A program made the translations under genes and the position numbers. Of a DNA stretch of 64,000 bases, positions 34,601 to 44,815 are shown in pieces. The first letter of the stretch is position 1. Each line of letters starts with the position of its first letter. The notes beneath the pieces are model-generated. The model searched no databases, was not told the DNA's origin, and saw nothing but the letters and a program-made list of their open reading frames with translations. The stretch is from Bifiguratus adelaidae (Eukaryota > Mucoromycota > Endogonomycetes > Endogonales), in contig MVBO01000005.1 of NCBI GenBank assembly GCA_002261195.1, positions 263,162 through 327,161 on the forward strand, given 5' to 3'.

Positions 34601-34920
34601 GGTATCGTGACAATCAGTCCATCCACACTTTCATCCACCGCTTGGCGTATTTCATTCGCCATTTGTTGCGGGTTGTAGGTGGCATGTTGTTTCCACGCTA
34701 GTTCAACACCTAATAAGGATGCGGTGTCTGTAGCGCCTTTCTCGGGAATCGAAAAGAAGTCCGAAAGATAATCCTGATGTGTAACCGCATTGACACGGAA
34801 CTGGGGTAGTGTGATATCGGCCGGACAAAAGCCTAGCGTGGGTAGATCGCTACGATCCGGTGTCTGCGTATACGCTTGGGTTAGGTACAATAACCCCACG
34901 ACCCAATAGACAAGTAGCAT
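28696..34920 (-). CDS. receptor hybrid histidine kinase with guanylyl-cyclase-receptor-like pseudokinase
   Basis: Sixteen exons (34920-34003, 33955-33720, 33674-33483, 33428-33330, 33289-33035, 32979-32948, 32890-32498, 32434-32285, 32230-32176, 32111-32043, 31993-31907, 31849-31776, 31716-30489, 30440-30181, 30130-30078, 30024-28696) join in one frame of 1,810 codons. Order: signal peptide; PBP1-like domain (about 25-330); second PBP1-like domain (about 345-590); Cys-rich stalk ([22 protein letters not shown]); one TM (about 710-733); pseudokinase with HGNLTSRNC for HRD and DYG for DFG, both typical of receptor guanylyl cyclases; linker [15 protein letters not shown]; HisKA (MSHEIRTP, about 1146); HATPase ([28 protein letters not shown]); degenerate receiver; true receiver ([19 protein letters not shown]). 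Oddities: an in-frame TAG at 33874-33872 (codon 334) and a GC-AG intron at 32947-32891. The ligand is unknown; the PBP folds suggest a small solute. Confidence 0.82.
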
Positions 34921-35550
34921 GGTAGCTTTCACATCGACACCTAAAGACCAGTTGGCAAGTCAAAAAGGAAAAGGGCAGTGCGCGCGCGGTCTTTTTGCAG
35001 TACTCGATTTGCCAATGTCTCAGGGTAACGCCTTGTAATTGACAATCCAAATTCCATTGTTTGTAAAAATCACTTGTTTTTTTAGAGTGAGGTACCCGAG
35101 ACAAGACAAGGATGTGAGATATACTCAAATGAGCCATGGTCATTTATGTATTACGTGTGCTTGTGTAGTCTTCTTTAGCGCATGGTCTTGTCGGGTATGC
35201 CACAGTGCTTCAACGCCGAAAATCCAGATATTGGAGGCATGAGTCAATCGCGTCTCTCTGGGGATTGACACATGCGGTCATGTGCAATACCATGGCAGCA
35301 GGACAGGTCATACTTCTAAGTTTTGGGATACAGCGGGGTATCGCGTTAAGTGCCTACATACATGTTCAACAAACAAAGTGCCATGTCTAAACTAATGCCA
35401 TTAAATTAGAGGCCCAAGTTCGTCAGAGTGATGGTTGACATCTAGAGGTATATGGTACAACATCCATGTTACCTTGGATGTAACGCACGGAAAGCAGAGA
35501 GGGTATCGGAGTGTAAGGGACTGGTCGTATGGTGTGTATGCGGTGTGAGA
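34921..35550. other. intergenic, no gene recognised
   Basis: About 630 bp between the receptor kinase start and the end of the glycosyltransferase-like gene. Only short frames on either strand. It should hold the receptor kinase promoter and the 3' UTR of the neighbour; no clear regulatory motif seen. Confidence 0.4.
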
Positions 35551-38500
35551 TTAGGCGAACCCGTCTTGCAGGTCTCTTTCTTGAGCGAGATGGAACACTG
35601 GGTCGGCGAGTTGGGGTGGCGCGTGTTGAGGAAGATTTTCGGGCACAAAGCCGTCGCCTTGCAGAAAATCTCCAGCATCTAGGTTTTCGTCGTCTAAAAA
35701 GGCATCTTCTTCCTGTGCTTCTTCGCCATCTTGTGTTTCACCAAAGATTAGGTCTCCTTCCAAGGCATCTTCTAATTGATCAACCAACTTGACTTCCTCA
35801 AACAAGAGTTCCTCTTCACTCTCGAGATCATTGTCAAAGTCGCCGCGATTCGCAATACGCATTATGGCTTCGGGATCAGGTAGGATACCAATGACGGAAG
35901 CAGGATCCATCACAAGTTCGGCCCTGTCAGCCAAGATCTCCAGCTGCTGCAAGTCCGCTTCCATGTCCTTGGTCTCTGGATCTTCTTCCTCCACAACCCG
36001 GCGGACTTCGTCATCGGCAGCCACGTCGATCGGTGCGTGATCATGCATCATCGGTTCTTCCTTGCGGTAATCGATAAAGGCACCCATGCCCGGAAGTATG
36101 GGCTGCGGCTCGGCTGTCATCATGGGAGGTGGTACAGTTCGGATAGGCACCCCATCCATGTCCACAGTAATGATGAGGGTTTGGATGGCGGGGGTTGGAA
36201 TAGGTAGTTCGGTGGGAATAGGAAAGAGATCCACGGCAGGCAGGATCAGACTATCGTTCTGACCAGCGACAAAGAAACCCTTGGCAAAGCGGCCATTGAC
36301 GAGTGTCGCATTGACCCATCGACCTTCAACCCAAGTTCCATTGACAAATGTGCCATTGTGCACACCATGGCCGTACTTCTTGGGCTTCTCAAAGGGACAC
36401 AGAAGGTCTCTTGGATCATAGCTACCATCGTCAACGCGGATAGGGCATGCCGACACATTTCGATGGAGCTCATGTCCTCGATCGGTGAGTACGTCAAAGG
36501 TGGCGAGTTTGGCCCAGAGGTCCAAGGTGGGTAAATCTTCAAACGTGGGCAATTGCTGACTTGGTAACTCTGACACAATAGAATCCTTCTTCATGAGGGG
36601 CACATTGAACTGATCGATGGCTTTGCGTTCCTTCTTGACGTGCGTTCCGAACTCCAAATGATTGGTGGAGAAGCTGGTGAAGTCGGCGTAATTAGGATAG
36701 AGCATCACATAAGCTCGAAAATAAATTAGTTCGATAAAATAGCGTTTCCAAGAATTACTCCAACGATTGGATCGAGAATTGGGTATCGTGATGTTTTGCC
36801 AATTGTTCTTTTCAACATCGAGAAGACGCGCGGTGAGATAGTCGTGATATTCGCGCCAGATCTCGGGGAAGTAGACGGCCCCCCAACTGCAAGGTAACTG
36901 ATAGAGGTAGGGCGTACGCGGATGGTAGGCCGCCGGGCCGAGTACCTTGTTGGGATTGAAAGGCTTTCTTCCCTCCAACTCGGTATTTCTGGGTGAATAG
37001 AGAGATACGCCGAAGAGTTTCTTGGCTGCTTCCCGCTCGGTGCCATAGCGGTACTTGAGAACTGTGTACTTTAGCCAACTGTAAAAGAGGGGTGACACCT
37101 CGACATCATCCTCAAGAAATACTGCATAGTCGTGATTCGACGTAGGATACCATGCCTCCACAACAGCCGGCATGAGACCACCCTTTTTGATGCGATGACG
37201 GATGGTCTTGGGCCCTGCTGTCCAAGTGAAGGAGGAAACAAAGAGACGTGTGACACGATCGGCACTCTGTTCCATGTTGATGGACAACGGTACGCGATCA
37301 CCGAGATAATGCGAACTGGAAAGAGATCGTAAGAGGCGAGATAGTGAATGCGGACGGCGATCGGTGATGGCAATGAGTTGAATGGTAAAATCGTTCCAGC
37401 CTACCATGTCAGGTGGGATGAGCGTTCGAAAGACGGCGCGGCGTGACCCAGCCATACTTACGTCTTAGCGTTTCTACGCCCAACTCAGCCATCCAGAGGA
37501 CATGGGACAAATCGGTTCTTGGCATACCAATGGCAACCGTACCGTCGAGGCCGGCGGTGGCCATCTCCAGACCAGTAACGGCAGGGTTCCGCTCCTGACG
37601 GGTGTAAATAACCAATTGAGGGCGAAGCGTGTGAAAGAATCGCGTCGCCGAACGCGCTACTTGAACGGTCACGCCAGCAACGTCATCCTCTGGCAATCCA
37701 TCCTTGTTACCAAATGAAATGTCTATGTCTTGAATCTTGATGGACGGGTCGCATAGATGACTGCCTAAATCAGACAATGATCTGTCCAATTGAGCACCCC
37801 CCACACCGCGCGACTGTCCGGTCACGAGCGCATAGACCGTATACCGAGGATCCATGCTAAACCGGCAAAGGAGAGGTTGAATGGCCTTGGCTTGCGCCAC
37901 ACCATCTATAAAGAAGACGACATGGCGATTGGGAGCATCCACCGGGCTGAATGCACTATCGCTCACCAGCGGCGGTCCGTACCGAATGAGTCGTTGGAAG
38001 GCTTCATTACTCGCAACTTGAGATCTCAGTTGACGACAGGCGTTTTCGAGCACGTTGCCACTTCGCGTATCCGCCCAGAGGGTCGTATCCGTAGGATCGG
38101 TGGGAATGAGGATAGTTGGAATGTCCGCATGTTCAGCAAGCGCTTGGCTGATCAAAAATCCTAATGGCGATGCTCGATGGTTTTGCCGCACCTCTTGCCA
38201 CACGGAGGTAAGCCATTTCTTGCGCATGATCCAACTGTGAAAGAGAGTATCGGCCGGTCGAGACAGGGAAACTTGACCGTGTCCACCACGTTCCATGCCC
38301 AGACACAGGATCTCCTTGGTTTCAAGCGTCAAACTGTCCCGTGCTGGAAAGATGGCTCCGACACCACCAAGTAAGGCGCTCTTGTACTCGTTTGACAGAC
38401 CGAGACGTAGAATCATCTCCGCATACCGTAATCCGGGCACCGCACCTTCCTCCAGCAGCCAAATCCATTCCGTCTCGGCATTCTCTGCGATCCGAATCCA

Positions 38501-39163
38501 CCCTGTACCATGTAAGGACTCATCCAAGATGACCATCCTTATCCGGACAGCCTTGCGCGTCCGCGTCGACTGCGCCAATGAGCAAGATTGCACCATCGAT
38601 CCCACCGGCTTGCTTAATGCCGGCGGAGCAACGACCCATACATCCGTCGGGATAATCGATTGTTGCCCAATAGCCTCCAATTGTTCTTGCAATGACCCAA
38701 CTTCACTCGTATGAATCACCACCGTCATCGGAATGACGGGCGCCTGCCGACCGGTCGTTGAAGCCAATTTCAGCTCTCGTTGCTCATTCTCGGACGCATA
38801 CCCAGGTATCCGACTCAAATCAGCCGCTTGTGCAATCTTGTGAATCGTTTCGTGATCATGACCATGTACTGATCCCGCTCGTAACTTGCGCGAAAAAGAC
38901 CACGGAATCGCCATGTCACCGGCTTCCACCCAATGAGGTATCCGTTGCGGTATCGGTTGTATGTAATGAGCCAACAGTTGGGCTCTTTTTCTCCCCTCAA
39001 AACCTGCGCTTGGATGGACCAACGCAGTTCCGGTCAGCCATACGATGGACACGACCGCCAAGAGGAGGAATAGCCGTGTCCGAGAGTCCGCGTGTATGAA
39101 GCGGAGATAGAGCCGTGTCGATTTACGATACTTGTCGTGCATCTTGTTATCAACCTGATGCAT
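35551..39163 (-). CDS. large type II membrane glycosyltransferase-like protein
   Basis: Exons 39163-37462 and 37400-35551, 1183 aa. Seen: a cytosolic N-terminus, one TM helix (LFLLLAVVSIVWLTGTALV, about residues 32-50), a luminal domain with GT2-like features (VIPMTVVIHTSEVGSLQEQL; TEWIWLLEEGAVPGLRYAE), and a second block after the intron with ITDRRPHSLSRLLRSL, YLGDRVPLSINMEQ and the acidic FLEDDVEVSPLFYSW, resembling nucleotide-sugar/metal sites. It ends with a run of NG(T/R)(W/F)V-type repeats (residues about 935-960) and a highly acidic tail of about 180 residues. It is probably a Golgi glycosyltransferase; donor and acceptor are unknown. The splice ...ETLRR|WNDFTIQL keeps frame. Confidence 0.65.
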
Positions 39164-39517
39164 AGATAACAATAGAGAGCACTTAGCTCTAGAGGACGAC
39201 TACTACTACCACCATGCTCCGACAACCGGCAACGTGAGAAACAAGACCTGGGAGCAGTAGTGTTCGGTGGAAGACCTAGAAGCGACAAATTTTTGGGAGA
39301 TTTCCAAATACGGCAGGACTCTGGCGCAACACACCGTTTGGGTGCAGTACGAAGAGTGGAGGGTGGTTGGGTCGGGATGACGGGTAGATCGAAAGGAGGT
39401 TTGGGTAGGGTAGGTGTTTTATATCCATGCATACATTAGAGCTGCAGCATATCTGCTATCACCTTGTAAAGATTAGGCGGGTTCATTTATGTCCGACCCC
39501 CTGAATATGTTGGCCCC
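39164..39517. other. intergenic, no gene recognised
   Basis: About 350 bp holding the upstream region of the glycosyltransferase-like gene and the 3' UTR of the PRPP synthetase gene. A G-rich stretch (39360-39415) is present. No open frame worth calling. Confidence 0.4.
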
Positions 39518-40651
39518 TTACGGTTCAAAGAGCACGCTGACACTTTCACCGTGATGGGTGCGGCGGATCGCTTCAGCAAAGAGATGGGATACGTCTAGGG
39601 TCTGGAGTTTGTGGCATTGTTGGAGGTGATGAGCTTGTGGTACGGAATTGGAGACACAGACAACGTCCAATTTGGAACGTTCGATGCGCTCGAGGGCATC
39701 GCCCGAAAAGATGCCATGGGTGATGAGGGCGTAGATTTGTGTGGCACCATGTTCAGATAGGACACGGGCTGCTTTGGTGATGGTGAAACACGTATCGGCG
39801 ATATCGTCAATGAGAATGCAGGTCTTGCTTTGAACTTGACCGACGAGCATCATTTCGGGCTTGTGAGGGTGATAGGAAGATCGACGCTCCTTGTGGATCA
39901 GGGCAAAATCCAACTGCAATCGATCTGCAATAGCTGTGGCACGTTTGGCTCCACCAGCATCTGGCGATACAATCACTGCCTCCTTCCAATCCGGCACATG
40001 TCCCTTGATCCACTTGATAAAGAGAGGTTGCGCATGCAAATTGTCGACACCGCAATCAAAGAAACCTTGGAACTGCGCGTCGTGCAAGTCAAGTGTCATG
40101 ACATGGTCTGCACCGGCGCACGTCAAGAGATCGGCAATCAGGCGACCGGATCTGGCCACCCATTGTCGGTATCCTCCTTGTCCTGTCTCTGATGAACCGA
40201 ATCGATGCATGAGGAGAGGCGTCGGCGGACCAAGACCAGTAAGGCGATGCGAAAACTCACTCACATCTTCACGTTCCATATCCACCGAGGAAGGTGTACC
40301 TGGAACCGTCAGCGGTACGGACGTCAAAGGCGCGCCTGTGGTACGGTGAGGCACATCCGATTGTCTGGCATAGGGGAAACAAGGAATGACCGCTGTCACC
40401 TTACGAGCACTGGCGGTTTGACATGCTTGTACCATGATCAAGAGTTCCATAAACATGTTGTTCACGTCGCCACAACCCGACTGGATAATGTAGACGTCTT
40501 GATCTCGAACCGATTCGCCAATCTCGACTCGCGTTTCATTGTTTGAGAACTTGGAGCATGTCACTCGACCTGGAGAGGTACCTAGTCGCTGGCATACGAG
40601 GTCAAGCAAGTGTGGATGAGAAGAGCCACCAAAGACGATGAAACCCGTCAT
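39518..40651 (-). CDS. ribose-phosphate pyrophosphokinase family protein
   Basis: PRPP synthetase family; makes PRPP from ribose-5-phosphate and ATP for nucleotide, His and Trp synthesis. Single exon, 377 aa from ATG 40651 (an upstream in-frame ATG at 40699 is possible). Seen: FGGSSHPHLLDLVCQRLG, SKFSNNETRVEIGESVRDQD, IPCFPYARQ, VMTLDLHDAQFQGFFD, VSPDAGGAKRA and HKERR. Two oddities: an insertion of about 55 residues after PYARQ (LTVPGTPSSVDMERED ... GQGGYRQW), like the non-homologous regions of some yeast Prs proteins, and DDIADTCFTI in the ribose-phosphate loop where the usual reading is DTCGT. It may be a catalytically modified or regulatory subunit of a heteromeric PRPP synthetase. Confidence 0.88.
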   Translation of the reverse strand: MTGFIVFGGSSHPHLLDLVCQRLGTSPGRVTCSKFSNNETRVEIGESVRDQDVYIIQSGCGDVNNMFMELLIMVQACQTASARKVTAVIPCFPYARQSDVPHRTTGAPLTSVPLTVPGTPSSVDMEREDVSEFSHRLTGLGPPTPLLMHRFGSSETGQGGYRQWVARSGRLIADLLTCAGADHVMTLDLHDAQFQGFFDCGVDNLHAQPLFIKWIKGHVPDWKEAVIVSPDAGGAKRATAIADRLQLDFALIHKERRSSYHPHKPEMMLVGQVQSKTCILIDDIADTCFTITKAARVLSEHGATQIYALITHGIFSGDALERIERSKLDVVCVSNSVPQAHHLQQCHKLQTLDVSHLFAEAIRRTHHGESVSVLFEP

Positions 40652-40775
40652 TCCATCGCTTTTTGCTTCACAATATAAAGTGGATCGAGGGTGTTCCAAA
40701 AAGATAGTGAATGGGGGGAGGGTGTAAATGAGCTTATATTAAGTGGGTATATCATATGGTAGAATGCATATAAGT

Positions 40776-42867
40776 CTAGATATCGCAGAGATGATGTTGT
40801 GAAGGACCATCAAGTATACCACCATCAGGTCCAATGGTAGTTGAAAAGCACACGCGGCCCCGTTGGACACGCCACCAAACAGGCCACACCTTGTATTGTA
40901 GTACACCACGAACGACGAGGATCCATCCCTTTTGGTCATGAATCATGCGGTTGTATCGTTCGTTGCCGCGGGTATCATTGCCCAAAATACCTGGGTCATG
41001 AAGCGTGATTTGCGTAAAGGAAGTGACGAATGGAAGGGACGAGTTAGAATGTCGGCCGTATGTGGAGGCAAAGATCAATGGATCATCGTCGAGACGGGCG
41101 ATCCCTAGGGATTCGAAAGGATCTGCTCAGACATGAGTGATTGGCTCCAAGCCAGGCGAATCAAGACTTACCGAGACGGCCAGAGCCTAGGTAGGCATTC
41201 ACATCACCGACGGAAGCAGCAAAGACTCCGAGGTCGCCCCCACCGACGAGAACACTCCAAGGGTTCGGATTTTTGGCTCGAGCTGCCATGTCGAACATGA
41301 GCTCTCTCTTTGCAGCAAGGACATTGTCAATGCGTGTCACAGATAAATCCGCTAGCGGAGCAACAGAGAGAAAAGGTAAGAGCGTAAACAAGATTGAGAA
41401 GGTGAGTGCAAAGATGAGGAACCCCGTCATGGCAGAAAAGACTATTCTGGAGTCGGATCTGGACTTCTGTAAGCATAAAATGGTCTCTTGGCCATCTTGC
41501 TTACCTTTGGCGATAATAGCCTCGTGACGATTCTTCGTTCTGATCAGACTGCCAATAGTCCGAGTGTTGGGAAATGGAGCCATAGAGGTACTTGTGCATA
41601 GACTTTGTCAATGGTTGACTGTCTGATAAAGCCGAACGCAATAAGGGTCTCTGTCGCTGCTTTCGCGGATCCTCAAGATCAGGTGGAAATGCTCGGCGAT
41701 TGCCATGGTAAGAATGATAATAGGGACCAGCCGCATTGAGCGCTCCAAGTTGATCGAGGTGCCGTTGACCAGATTTCCGCCCAAAGGATCGTTTCGGCAT
41801 AGATGCGTTAAAGTAAGCATGTTGATAATTTTGGTGCCATAGGTTATTCATGTGTGGATTCGTAGGGTCGCTTTCCGATCGAGCAGTGATGAACGGTGGA
41901 GGCGGGCCATTCGGACTAGAGGCATGCTTTCCGGTGCGTCCAAGAGACCGATAGCCTCGATTCAGGTCGCCATTGGGCAAAAGATAGTCTGAACTCCCGC
42001 CTGGATACGAAGTCTGTCGAAGAGAGTCTCCGCGAGAAGTTCCTTCCGTTGGTGTGATGGGAAAGTAAGGATTCACTTTGCCTTCGCGGTAGACAAAATC
42101 TTCTGCATCTATCGTATCTACGTATGCGCCATGTTTGTCAGGAGATGAACAAGATCTGTGTAAGCATGTCGAAACATACCATCTGCGTCAAGCACGGCGT
42201 TAGAGAGGTTAGCGGCGAAGATATCGGCCGGCGTGCTGGACACGTCGATCCGCGGCCGCTTCTTCTTTTTTGACTTTTGGGTGTCCGACGACGATTTGAC
42301 ACTGCCCTGTTTTCATTTCCACGTTAGCCATGGAGAAAATCCCAACTGCTGCTCATCACTTACCTGAGTGTTTCGTCGCTGATCAAAGACTGGATCATGG
42401 CAGTAGGCTGTTTCCACTGTCAGCTGGCTACTTGGAGTCGTATCACGCCTTGCAGTAGATGCAGAAGGTAAGCCATGAGGCGATTCAACTGCCGATCCTT
42501 CTTCGCCATCCGCAGCTGATTTTCGCAGACTATCTTTGCCAAACAAAGAAGAACTATCCGTTCCTTGTAGGCTCAGGAATTTTGAAGAAAGTCGCGTCGT
42601 CAGTGACGGTCGCTTCGCGGTCACTGTGGATGCTCTGCTATCGACGCTTTTGGTATCATCCTTGGTGGGTCCATCGTCATCCGATGGTTGTGATAGCAGA
42701 ACGGGTATATTTTCGGATATGGGTATCTTTGGTGTAGATGGCTTTGGTTCTTGCGTGGGCACGTCTACTTGAGCCATCGCCTGATCCGATGATGTGGTAT
42801 CGTCTGGCGGTGATGTAGGTAGTCTAGCCGTTTTCTCGTCATGCGTTGTTTCCTTCACCTCGTTCAT
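40776..42867 (-). CDS. VAC7: vacuolar segregation protein VAC7-like
   Basis: Fungal vacuolar membrane protein; in yeast Vac7 activates the PI3P 5-kinase Fab1. Exons 42867-42364, 42306-42180, 42117-41505, 41458-41172 and 41122-40776, 625 aa. Seen: a long, Ser/Thr-rich disordered N-terminus of about 410 residues with a basic patch (KSKKKKRPRIDVSS), one TM (FSAMTGFLIFALTFSILFTL), and a luminal domain beginning LADLSVTRIDNVLAAKRELM and FDMAARAKNPNPWSV, the Vac7/LEA2-like segment, ending with DGPSQHHLCDI. The intron at 41504-41459 uses the second of two AGs; only that choice keeps the frame into the TM helix. Divergent from the SDR gene. Confidence 0.8.
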
Positions 42868-43040
42868 GGCCGTTGTTTTTGAGCGGCAACTGACCCTGGC
42901 GGTAGTTTGCGTAGGATAGTTTTACAGATAGTAAGTATATACGTCAAGAAGAAGCAAAACTATGCCATGCTCTCATAGGGGCGTTCGATAGCTTATTTAA
43001 AGGAGGAAGAAAAATGGGGAAGGTCGAATTTTGACCCAAA

Positions 43041-43943
43041 ATGATTCAAGCGGGACACGTCGCAGTGATCACTGGAGGAGCTCACGGTATTGGGTATGCT
43101 GCTGCAGAGAGATATCTCAAGGAGGATATGAAGGTGGTGATGGCAGACGTGAATGAGACTGCTCTGGAGACAGCACAAAAGTTTCTGAGTCAACGTTATC
43201 CTGACAAGGCCGAGAACCTACACGTGGTGAAGACGGACGTAACAAAGTATGAAGAGGTGGAGAAGCTGCGTGATTATGCATTCAGTATTGGCAAGGTGGT
43301 CATCTTGATGAATAACGCGGCAACGCGACCTTCCAGTCGGAGTTACAAGGCATATGAAGGTTTGAAGGATTTCGAGAGGTTGATGAGCGTCAACGTCTTT
43401 GGAGTCGTGCATGGTGTAGTAGCATTCACGGAGCAACTCATCAAGCAAGATATACCTGCTGTCATCATCAATACCGGATCGAAGCAAGGTATCACCAATC
43501 CGCCGGGTGGAACACCTTATAACATGAGCAAGTCGGCTGTCAAGACATTGACCGAGCAATTGGCCTTTAACCTGCGAAATACGCCCGATTGCAAGGTTAC
43601 TGCTCATCTTTTGGTTCCTGGCTGGACCTTTACTGCCTTGACCAACACCGACTTTGAGAACTCGGGTGTACCCGATGCCAGGGAAGCGGTTAGCAGCGGA
43701 GTTGTACAAAAGCCAGATGGAGCATGGTATCCCGACCAGGTCGTCGACTATCTTGTCAGCAAGGTTAACAACAAGAGCTTTTATATCATTTGCCCGGACA
43801 ATGAATGTACAGAAGAGATTGATAAGGTCCGCATGCAATGGGCGACGGGTGATATCATCAACGATCGTCCTCCCTTGTCTCGCTGGCATCCTGAGTACAA
43901 AGAAGCGTTCCAAGAGTTTTCTGATGCAAAGCTTTCAAAGTAG
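43041..43943 (+). CDS. short-chain dehydrogenase/reductase
   Basis: Single-exon NAD(P)-dependent SDR of 300 aa. Seen: Rossmann glycine motif TGGAHGIG (residues 11-18), an acidic residue in MADVN at the end of beta-2 that favours NAD(H), NNAA, the catalytic Ser in NTGSKQG, and the YNMSK active site. The last third (ECTEEIDKVRMQWATGDI, NDRPPLSRWHPEYKEAFQEF) resembles the tail of a group of fungal and bacterial SDRs of unknown substrate. The lack of introns contrasts with nearly all neighbours and could reflect transfer or retroposition; the composition is otherwise similar. The ATG at 43041 is the first in frame. Confidence 0.88.
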   Translation: MIQAGHVAVITGGAHGIGYAAAERYLKEDMKVVMADVNETALETAQKFLSQRYPDKAENLHVVKTDVTKYEEVEKLRDYAFSIGKVVILMNNAATRPSSRSYKAYEGLKDFERLMSVNVFGVVHGVVAFTEQLIKQDIPAVIINTGSKQGITNPPGGTPYNMSKSAVKTLTEQLAFNLRNTPDCKVTAHLLVPGWTFTALTNTDFENSGVPDAREAVSSGVVQKPDGAWYPDQVVDYLVSKVNNKSFYIICPDNECTEEIDKVRMQWATGDIINDRPPLSRWHPEYKEAFQEFSDAKLSK

Positions 43944-44016
43944 ACTCTCACATGTATGGAGCCATGTCTATGAAAGATGTTGAATGAATGATTTCAATGC
44001 ATTGACAGGAGTGGCA

Positions 44017-44483
44017 TTAATCTTGTTGGAGCGACGCAAGCACGGATTCAGCCTCCTTCAGCTCCGGTAAATCCTGGAAAGCAGGTGATTGCTAAATAGA
44101 CCGTCTGCATGAGCATAAAACATGGCGACGTAAAGAAAGTAAGGAGCGACATACCATGGCTTGTTGCAAACCGTGCGCAGCCGCATTGAGTCTGTTTTGA
44201 ACGTCTGGAAGCATGTTTGTCGTCTCCTCGAGTACCTCCGTCTATTCAAAAGCATGAATATCACGCTCAACTGGGCCAGTCACCCACCTGCTTCCGAATG
44301 TCGGCCTCATCAGCATTGGCATCCCGAAGCTTTTGAATGCGCGCTCGCTGTGTCTCGGCTTCCTTGAGATAGGACACTAGATCCTTTTGCAGTCTATCAC
44401 GGTTGAGAGGAATGAATATGCATAGCGTATACACCTTACCTCTTGACGATATTGATCTTGATGGTCAAGTCGCGTGCACTCAT
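44017..44483 (-). CDS. TBCA: tubulin-specific chaperone A
   Basis: Cofactor A (yeast Rbl2) captures quasi-native beta-tubulin during folding. Exons 44483-44440, 44393-44288, 44241-44155 and 44091-44017, 103 aa; none is long enough to appear as a sizeable open frame. Seen: MSARDLTIKINIVKRLQKDL, the heptad-rich middle EAETQRARIQKLRDANADEA, EVLEETTNMLPDVQNRLNAA and the end ELKEAESVLASLQQD. This matches the family's three-helix bundle (KKQ-EIL, MIPDCQRRLEAA in animals) and length (about 105-110 aa). All four exons have GT-AG borders and keep frame. Divergent from NUP42. Confidence 0.88.
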
Positions 44484-44815
44484 GCTGTAAAATACGTGTT
44501 CCTGAAAATTGACGCGTGAATAAGATGGTGGTAAGCAGACTCGGCGGAGTGAGAAGAGAGAGTAAAGAGAGGATGGTGTGACATGTATTGGGTCGACAAG
44601 ATATCCGGGCTTCCTCTAGGTGTCTATCATCGAGTATGGCGAACAGACGAGAGGGTCATGGCAACCCGTCCAGGTATCCATATCTAGAGAGATGCCAATG
44701 ATGCTGCCGACATACCACCAGTCAACGCAAGCATATACCCTAGCGCATAGCGTTCACTTTGTCCGTTGTGCATATATACACCGCATATATTCTACAAACA
44801 AGCAAATTTAAGCAC
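44484..44815. promoter_or_regulatory. divergent promoter region, TBCA / NUP42
   Basis: 332 bp between the two start codons with no coding potential seen. It must carry both promoters; no clear TATA or known motif was recognised. Confidence 0.35.

Noticed and set aside
35529..36040. Long + strand open frames opposite the acidic tail
   Set aside because: Antisense shadows of the Glu/Asp-rich coding sequence; low-complexity Ser/Leu translations without features.
43218..43913. 231-codon minus-strand frame opposite the SDR gene
   Set aside because: Fully inside a well-supported SDR with catalytic motifs; the antisense translation has no recognisable domain.
43041..43943. PTS1 at the end of the SDR (AKLSK)
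   Set aside because: The last three residues are LSK, not an SKL-type signal.
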